Origin: Zygnema cylindricum
Taxonomy: Eukaryota; Streptophyta; Zygnematophyceae; Zygnematales; Zygnemataceae
Direction: 5' to 3'
Assembly: GCA_037447655.1 (NCBI GenBank)
Contig: JBBHKE010001155.1
Coordinates: forward strand, 126,001-190,000
Length of the DNA stretch: 64,000 nt
The translations under genes were made by a program, and so were the position numbers. The first letter of the stretch is position 1; each line of letters opens with the position of its first letter. Below, piece by piece: positions 56,471 through 64,000 of this stretch. The notes beneath the pieces are model-generated. The model searched no databases and was not told the DNA's origin. It saw only the letters and a list, made by a program, of their open reading frames with translations.

Positions 56471-57494
56471 CTATCTTAACTTATCTAGATTCACATGCCC
56501 AAGCCTTTTATGCCATATCATTATATCATGAACATTATCATAATAAAGTTTCTTCTTTTCATTGCTTAAAATCAGCCTAAACATTCCTTGGCTACCTATT
56601 TCAGTAGTGAAATAGACTTCTTCCTCAAAACTAGCAATAAAGACTCCTTTCCTAGTGCTAGTATCAAAACCCTTATCATCTAATTCAGACGTAGAGATGA
56701 GGTTTTTGTTCAGCTCCGGAATAAAAAATATATTGGAGAATGTAACAGTGGATGTCTTTACTTCTACTAACACTTTCAAATCTACTGATCATACAACACT
56801 AGTAGTGACTATCCTCCCATCCCCGTACTTTATCTCTACGGTGGGAATCTTTCTTATCTTAGTGAACAGTTGTTTATCCTTACACATGTGCATGGAGGCA
56901 CTTGAATCCACGATCCAACCTGCTTCACCTTTCAATCCACGGAAAGCACATTTCTACTTTCGTGGAATTTCTACCTCGTTTGTTGCTTCCAACTCCTCAT
57001 CGAATAGGAGCTCATCGTCCTTGTCTTTAAATTCCACCTCATGTACCTGTGTCACAAAGGCCTTTTTTTTTCCTCTCGGGTTACCATCAGTCTCCCTCTC
57101 CTTTAACCAAAGCTCGCTAAGCGTAGTGCACTTCGCCATATAGTGCCTTGGTTTATTACAGAAATGATATAAACCCTTGGGAGCCCTTGGTCGGAACTCG
57201 TCGGTCTGATTTTTGTGTGTTCCCCCCCTCCTAATTTCCGACCGGTCTCCGAGAATCCTTGTTCCTTCAATCGGTCCCAGCTGCCATGGCTTGCCCTCTC
57301 TTTCCTCCCCTTCGGATCTCAATCGTATTCTCCCGAACGAGAATCTTTCCTACCACTGAGTTCCATATCCACCTTGAGTACAACAAGTCGTGCACAGGGT
57401 TGACTATAATCTCGAACTCATCGAGAAACTTCATTAGTAAACAATTAACCTTTTCCTTTTAACTAAATTCCTTTTCCAGCACTCTCTAGCTACA
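56471..57494 (-). pseudogene. Element B2 nucleocapsid and protease
   Basis: The knuckle (57130-57175) reads YHFCNKPRHYMAKC: the first Cys of CX2CX4HX4C is His and the usual Gly is Arg. The protease site is WIVDSSASMHMC (Gly to Ser). The frame continues to gag-pre-integrase WHKRLGHVNLDKLR (56471-56779). Frames 56954-57322 and 56471-56779 are separated by a tga and shift. Confidence 0.88.
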
Positions 57495-58067
57495 TCAAAA
57501 GTGTGGCAAGCTCCTAGCAAAATCAAAAATTTTCCCCCCTTTGTATATATACTCGTTAAATTTGTGATCAGTCAACTGTTGTTGCTGAATCCTACCACTT
57601 CGGTACATATCTATGAGAGCCATCCAAAGATTGGATGCCCTTTCTACCTGCAAATGAGGACATGCAAGTCCTTGAGTAAGATGGCGGAGAATGAAGTGCT
57701 TTGCCGCCATGGTGATAAAGTCCCAAGTATCAGTATCATTCTCCTCGGTCCTCGGAATAGAGGACATGAATGTCGAACTAGTTGCTATTGGTGTGGTCGT
57801 CTCCTTCTCCGTTCCTTTGTCCACCACCTCCCTTTCCTTTGTCTCCTCCGTTGAAGATGGATCTGCTTTCCTTGTGAATCTGCTTCCTCCCAACCGTGGA
57901 GGGATTCGAAGACTTGATGGACACCCCACTCGTCCACTCACTATCCCCCAAAACCATTTCTTGCAACGAGCTCCTGTTTTCATACTTTCCAGGTATATAA
58001 AGCGAGTTCCATTAAAGATGGGTACCATAGAGGGTGGGCCCATAACGTGTAACTCTAAGACCTCCAT
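57495..58067 (-). pseudogene. Element B2 gag
   Basis: A 190-residue frame whose ATG (58067-58065) is inside the 5' LTR. MEVLELH is LTR-encoded, VMGPPSMVP spans the primer-binding site, then FNGTRFIYLESMKTGA, WGIVSGRV, PPRLGGSRF and a UBN2-like body (NLWMALIDMYRSGRIQQQQL). It is the longest intact example of a gag frame crossing LTR and primer site in this window. Confidence 0.9.
58032..58047 (-). promoter_or_regulatory. Element B2 primer-binding site
   Basis: CGTTATGGGCCCACCC directly after the LTR's ACA. GTTATGGGCCCACC, 14 bases, is complementary to the initiator tRNA-Met anticodon arm, as in element C. Confidence 0.78.
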
Positions 58068-59118
58068 AGGTCCTCGAATGGACAGCTTGCAAGAGGCCTC
58101 TAGGATAACCCTAACCCATTTGTGTTATAGAAAGAAAAATTACCACCCTGGCAGACAAAAACTTTGACCACCTCCACCTTTGTGAAGGCAAAGTCTCCCT
58201 TGAGTCGATAGAAAAAAAAATCTTTGAATTTTCTCCTCTGAGCAATTAGTTATGGAGAGTCAAAGTTGACCTTTTTATACAAAAGCTCTTTGGGAGAGAG
58301 GGTCCTATCTAAGAAATTTTTCTAAATCCTATATCTCTTTAAAACTCTATCTACTGATGTATGGCACCAATCATATTGCACTTGCGTACACAAAAGTACA
58401 GGTGTCGGTGTACTTTATGTACGGATATTTTACGACATGGCCTAAATGGTAACACGTGTTATATCCGGATTCGCTTCCTTAATCCTTGAAGATGCCGCGA
58501 TCCAATGTCATTCTACCACGTGTCATCCGATGTGGCGATGACCAAAAACTGTCGAAATCCTCTTCCGCGATCTCGGCATTCATTTCGGCCGTCCGATTAA
58601 ATGCAGATTTAATCATAGCCGGAATAAATACCTGCGCGGTATTCGTTTGGCTATCGAAACAAATGCGCGCTACTTGTTTCTTGTCCATTTTTTCATCCGT
58701 ACTTTTACATAACCGAAACCTATGTATCTAGTAAATAGTTTCCGTTAAATGAATTCGTCAGCGTACTAATGTTTATTTAATTATCAAACACTATGTAATC
58801 TAACACTAGTCATAGACTAAATTGATAGAGCTATCGGCTACCGGCGGCTTAGACGACCGGTAGATACTAGGATCAAATCTTGGATCTGACAGCTCTACTT
58901 TTAGTTAATCAACTAATTTACTACCGTAAATTAACTAATCTACTACCCGTAAATCTTAGAATAGTTTAGGCAGCCATGGCTCTAGCTTCCTCGCTGACTT
59001 TCAATGAATGCAACAAGTGTGGGAGTTGAAGAGAGAAGTTAGAGGCAGACTCCCTTGGCTTCTTTTATGCATTTTATTTTAAACCTAGAAAATACTAAAC
59101 GAACCATCAATATCTACA
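58048..59118 (-). repeat. Element B2 5' LTR
   Basis: 1071 bp. Antisense B-box-like ggatcaaatc near 58870, about 248 bp from the LTR 5' end, with a D-arm-like ctaaattgatagagct upstream. Confidence 0.92.
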
Positions 59119-60573
59119 CTATAGACTTAACAGATCAAGCGAGTAAACCTAATTTTCCTATAGTTTTAGTTTTGGTATCGAGAACATCCTTTGTCTGATC
59201 AGGACTTACATTTGTCTCTTCTTTGTCCTCTGTCTCCTCTACGCTATCAGTAGAGAAAACTAACGACAATAGTCTTGAGAAATCCTTTTCTGATTCCCTC
59301 TTTTTTTGGTCTTCTACTGGTCTCATTTTGGTTCCATCTTCTTACACGTCAATCTATGATATGGCTTCCTACTCAGAGGGCAACAGGAACAAAATTCAAT
59401 CTTTCTTTTCGGGGATGAAGGATACCATGTCTTTATCCGATTTCCGTATGCTCTATGATAGCGAAATGCGTGATTTGGCATTTCGCTATCAAGATCGATT
59501 TGATCTTCCTGTAGCATTTTTTTAACTTCGTCGGTACCTTAGAGGTTTGGCTGTTACACTATATTCGCGCAAGTATGACATAATACTCGCAATGACATAA
59601 TATTCTCCTGCTTTTGTTGGAACACCTGAGGTCATAGGACAAGTAGAGATTCCATATCAGGCTACTATTCCTAATGTCCTAGATGTAAACTTTGATCGTC
59701 TATCTTGACTGATCACTTTCAACTTAGAAACCTTAAACTGCCAAAGCAATACTCTCACAAATCCCTTGTAAACAAATTACTTCAAGGTATCTTAAATTCT
59801 TAAATATTAACTTTTATCTCAAACAGACCTTGGACAAATAACATGTTCCTCCTAAAATCTATTAAAGACTTCCAACTTTAAAAAATCTCAGATGTCATAC
59901 CTTGAAGCCAATTTATCATACTGACATTCAGATAATTACTTCCCTTTTGAAAATAATAACCTTCTGATATTTTCAGATTATACTTGATCAAATTTATACT
60001 TCGATATTCACATTCAGATTTACACAGAACTCAAATCATATGAAATTTCCTTAAAATTAGAGAAGAATGTAAACATACAATGTGAACTAATCTAATGATT
60101 TTTCTGTTTGCTACAATGGTAATTATATACTTCCTAAACTAACACAGTTCTTCGTTCAATATAACAAACTAAGCTACATCGGATTGAAACATTAAAATTT
60201 TGCTTACTAAGAAATTTGAATGAGTTTGAAATCAAGAATTTGAATTTCAAAGTTCTTCTGAGTTACACACGACTTTCCTGGTACTATTTCAATTTTAAAT
60301 TTCCCGCAATACTTTGTCGTTTTGATTATCTTTTGCAGTGGCGTAGTACCTTTTAGAATTTGACGTGGCATACCTTTTAAAAGTATCTGATGTGGCATAC
60401 TTTTAAAAATATTTATTTGACGTGTAACTTTTTGAATTTAAACGGCGTACTAAAATAGTGAATCGTATTTTCACCGACGTTCGTTGGCGTCCATAGTTTC
60501 GTGATTTTTGTGGTAACTATTTGTTACAGTGACGAGTAAAGTTCATCGCTACAGATTGAAGTTAAATCCAATA
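59119..60573 (-). repeat. Probable 3' LTR of element I
   Basis: On the minus strand, element I's polypurine tract (gaagttaaggggag, 60574-60587) is followed by TATTGGATTTAAC at 60573, which looks like a mutated TGTTGG LTR start. The LTR end is not defined; B2 appears to have inserted in it or just beyond. Short frames at 59135-59525 on both strands match nothing I know. Confidence 0.5.
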
Positions 60574-62114
60574 CTCCCCTTAACTTCTATCTGTGTATTC
60601 TCTTCAGAATTACTCCCCTAAACTATTTATCTTTGCTATACTTAGTTTTAGCCACTCAGGAGTAATTTGCTTTCTGATCTGCAAAACTGTAACTTAGGAC
60701 ATGGTAGTGCCTTAGTCATCATGTCAACTATCATCAATGAGTTTGACACATGATGCATTTTAATAAATCTGTCCTGTATATTTTCTCTGACGAAACTGAG
60801 TCTGATGTTTATATGTTTACTTTTGAAATGATGTTTAGGATTGATTGCTACAGCTATGGCGGCTTGATTGTCACCGTATAAAATTTGAGATCCATGCTGC
60901 ATCCATCCTAATTCTTGTAAAAAGGCTTTTACCTAAATGATTTCTTTTACTGCCATGCTGACTGCCAAGAATTCAAATTCTATTGTTGACTGAGCTGTCA
61001 CCTTTTGAAGTTTACTCCCCCAACAACACGTTCCTTGTCCAATCTTCAAAATGTATCCAGATGTTGATTTCCTGGTGATGTCATCTCCATAACTTGCATC
61101 GCTCCAAGTTTGGATGTTGATTGAATCTCCACCCAAGTGTAACCATAAATCTGTTGTTCCAATAAGATATCTTAAGACTCTCTTGACTGTATTCCAATCA
61201 GTTTTCCTTGGATCCTATAAACTTTTGCTGAGTATTCCCACTGCTACTGCTATGTCAGGTCTCGTACAATTCTTGAAGTAGATAAGGGTTCCCACAATTT
61301 CTCTATAAGGTACATTTATCTTTTGATCCTCCTCTTCATCCTGTTCCTCTTTTTTGTTTTTGGTATCCAAAGGTGTAATACAATTGTTAGCTGAACTGAA
61401 GTTAATTTTTCTTAACATATTCTTTATGGCCTATTTCTATTTTTCTCTATCTCTTTCCATTTGTATTCCTATAATATATCTTGCTTCTCCAATGTTTTTC
61501 ATATCAAACTCCTTACTAAATTCTTCTTTTAGTTGTTGAATTTGTTCCTTAAATTTACTAATGATTAATAGGTCATCTAAATAAATTGCAATATATAAAA
61601 CTCTTTTATCTTTTGGATTAAGTACATAGACTGAATGATATGAACTAATTCTTTAATATCCTAGTTTAGTCAAAAATTCATATAGTTTGGCATTCTATCT
61701 CCTAGGAGCCTGTTTAAGCCCATACAATGATTTAATCAGTTTGCATACGAGTCTTTTTTTTTGTTCAATAAATCATTCTGGTTGTTACATGTAGATTTTT
61801 TATTTCAGCTCCCCATATAAAAAGGCGGTATTTACGTCCATTTGATGTACTTCCATGTCTTCGATAGCAGCTATACTTAAAAAGAATTCTGATAGAAGGA
61901 AAAAAAGAATTCTGATAGAAGGAAATCTCACTACAGGAGAAAATGTTTCTTCATAATCTATTCCCTTTTTTTGATTATATCCCTTGCCAACCAACCTCGC
62001 TTTAAATCTCTCTATTGTAATATCTGGATTTAGTTTTAGTTTAAACACCCATTTACATCCCATAACTTCTCTATCTGGAGGTAATTCTACTAAATCCCAA
62101 GTTTGTGCCTTCAT
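60574..62114 (-). pseudogene. Copia element I, reverse transcriptase and RNase H
   Basis: RT starts [20 protein letters not shown] (62114-62040), then [29 protein letters not shown], a 30-bp local duplication (ttctgatagaaggaaa, 61885-61925) and [13 protein letters not shown]. The active site reads YLDD (61583-61572). RNase H has SDASYGD (~61080), QSTIEFEFLAVS (~60985) and GDNQAAIAVA, Gly for Cys, near 60860. Stops near 61430, 61655 and 60935. A distinct copia family from A-H. Confidence 0.9.
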
Positions 62115-63541
62115 AATGGAATTTATTTCTTGATGGATAGCTTCCTTCTATCTCTCTTTTTCCAAACTTTCTAAAGCTTCTTGTAACAAACGTGGTTTAT
62201 TAGATTAAACAGATAGAGCAAATGCCATATTGTTTTCTTAAAGTCTTGAACTTGTTCTCTTCCCTCTTGGAAATGCTAAAGCTGGCATACTTGGTTGTCT
62301 TCTTCCTATATCTCTGGTATCCTCATAAGATTCTTCATGATTATTTGAAGTCTCCACATCTCTGATGTCTTGTCGTCAGTGTTTTTGTATACTTGGTTTT
62401 GTTTCAAGTTTTTTATCACCTTCCTCTAGTAAATTGTATTATTGATATGATATAGTAACAAATTGTTGAAATAGATCTTTGGATTTTCCTTCGTCTTAAA
62501 ATATTATATTTCTTACAACCTTTCCCTCTTGAGCAGGTAGATCATATACTCTATACCATTCTGCTTTTTCATCATATCCTACTGGGATTCTAAGCTTTCC
62601 TTTTGGATCCATTTTCCACTTAGTCTGATCGTTATCTAGACAAAAAACTTTGCTTCCAAAAATTCTTAGATGAGTAACATCTGGTTTCTTTCCTGTCCAC
62701 AATTCATATGGATTTTTTCCTTTTTCTACAGCTTTTGTACTTACTCTGTTCTTGATATAATAGGCACAATTGAATGTTTCTGCCCAAAATTTTCAATCCA
62801 TTCCTTTATCAGCCAGCATGTTTCTTGCACTTTCTGTCAAGGTTCTGTTGAGTCGTTCTGCTATTCAATTTTGTTCAGGTGTAACATTTTGTTCAAGTGT
62901 ATGGGAAACAGTTAAGTGATGATGAATTCCTTGTGCCTTTTGGTATGCAGCAAACTCTTTTGACATGTATTCTCCTCTATTGTCTGTCCGTTGTTGTAAT
63001 ATTGATACTCGTTTTTCCACCAATGTTCTGAACTCCTTAAATTTTGAAAATACTTCTCTATTGTTTTGAATGAGTTGTATCTAGACCAATCATCTGTTAA
63101 AGTAACTATATATTTTTTTCTATTGAGTGACTATTTTTTGGGTGGTCCCTATACATTTGAGTGAATTACATCTGAGTGAATTACTCCTAAAACTCTGTCT
63201 GCTCTATTGGCCTTGTCCTTTGGAAAAGATAGCTTATGTAGAATTCCTAGAGCACAACTATCACAAACATCTGATGTACATGAACACTTTAAGCCATCAA
63301 CCACTTTGTCTTTATACATCTTATTCAGTTTATCATAGTTTATATGACCTAGACGTTTTTGCCATAATTCATGATCAGATTACTCTTTGCAGTACAGTCC
63401 AAAATGTTGAGTATTATTTCCCATGATGATCCTAAACATGTTGTTCTCACTCATAATTCCTTCCATAAAAGTTTGACCATTCTTATTGACAATCTACCTA
63501 CTTTCTTCCATGACTATTTTAAATCTTTTTTTGACAGCAAC
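62115..63541 (-). pseudogene. Element I integrase and linker
   Basis: Minus strand, from 63420: gag-pre-integrase (YWQKRLGHINYDKLNKMYKD with CXSD--C, ~63250-63370), core start with LTDDWSRYNSF (~63090), the TDNRGEY block (~62985), EQN...ERLNRTL (~62870-62830) and FGSKVFCLDNDQTKW (62496-62702). A Ser/Glu-rich linker follows. Stops and shifts near 62800, 62870, 63070 and 63390. Confidence 0.82.
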
Positions 63542-64000
63542 TTATGTAGAAAACAAATTCTTTGTAAAGCCAGGAACATACAACACATTTTCTAACATTC
63601 TTTTGACTGTATCACTTCCTACTTTCACATGCAAAATAACTTTTTCTTTTGCTGTAGAACTCTCGCTAGTTCCATTACCGCAATAAACTTTTGTTGGTGC
63701 TATTTCTCGGAGAGAAACAAAAAGCTCTTTATCTTTGCACATATGGGCAGATGCTCTTGAATCCATGATCCATGCGGAAACTGATGAGACTTCACCTGTT
63801 TTAGACATGCCGACAAACTCCTCTGGAAATGATGCCACTTCGTTATCTTCTTCTTTTTCGCTTAGAAAAAATCCTTTGATTGGCTGTTTGAAAGGCTTTT
63901 TTCCTTTGTTGCTCTCTTTGAGATACAAATAACAATTTCGCTTGAAATGTCTTGTTTAACGCCATTAGTAACATGTCTTGTCTTTTGGTTCATCATAACT
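63542..64000 (-). pseudogene. Element I protease, nucleocapsid end (runs off window)
   Basis: A 128-residue frame with the protease site AWIMDSRASAHMC (Asp at 63763-63761; Gly of DSGAS is Arg) and ENVLYVPGFTKNLFS. Upstream at 63930-63990 are remains of a zinc knuckle (HFKRNC). Gag, primer site and 5' LTR lie beyond the window edge. Confidence 0.88.

Larger units (their letters stand above)
52636..59118 (-). mobile_element. Copia element B2, full-length but decayed
   Basis: LTRs 58048-59118 (5') and 52636-53702 (3'). Target duplication CTGTA (52631-52635) and CTATA (59119-59123), one mismatch. It carries every copia domain in order with numerous stops and shifts, and is the closest relative of B1. 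Confidence 0.92.

Noticed and set aside
59223-59525. 100-residue plus-strand ORF as a gene
   Set aside because: The minus strand is also open here, no family is recognised, and the position fits LTR sequence of element I.

Overview
The window is 64 kb of eukaryotic, repeat-dominated DNA in which I recognise no intact host gene. Almost everything identifiable is a transposable element or a piece of one. Most belong to Ty1/copia LTR retrotransposons (gag, aspartic protease, integrase, reverse transcriptase and RNase H in copia order), and one large DNA-transposon gene is of the pogo/Tc1-mariner type. Spliceosomal introns in the pogo gene and long AT-rich intergenic stretches fit a large plant-like or algal genome, but no host marker settles the organism. 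Nearly every coding region carries stops, frameshifts or insertions.

Layout. 1-5845: no gene, a 766-bp Harbinger-like MITE (1668-2433) and a pyrimidine-rich tract. 5846-9642: a composite of an LTR fragment, a pogo 3' fragment, a 50-bp tandem array and a truncated copia element. 10365-19905: a pogo-like transposase gene on the minus strand, split by copia element A (10920-18653, plus strand), which itself holds a mosaic LTR and a solo LTR. 20049-23425: minus-strand ORFs of unknown function. 23426-26850: AT-rich, no gene. 27416-32302: element C, a deleted copia with gag but almost no pol, holding a solo LTR. 32303-41715: copia element D (minus), split by the complete but decayed element E (33668-40981), which holds a solo LTR in its 3' LTR. 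41716-50832: copia element H (plus), split by element B1 (44217-50652). 50830-52635: LTR scraps and a 10-N gap. 52636-59118: element B2 (minus). 59119-64000: copia element I (minus), running off the window.

How they relate. Insertions are resolved by matching target duplications and by reading frames that resume across them: A into pogo, E into D, F1 into A's RT, a solo B LTR into C's gag. The LTRs of families B, C and E are related and share two odd features. First, the gag reading frame begins inside the end of the LTR and runs through a primer-binding site complementary to the anticodon arm of initiator tRNA-Met, a copia/Osser-style half-tRNA primer. Second, an antisense tRNA-like block with a Pol III B-box lies about 205-250 bp from the LTR 5' end. 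Element A additionally shows what looks like a conversion tract that copied its own 3' flanking DNA to the inside of its 5' LTR.
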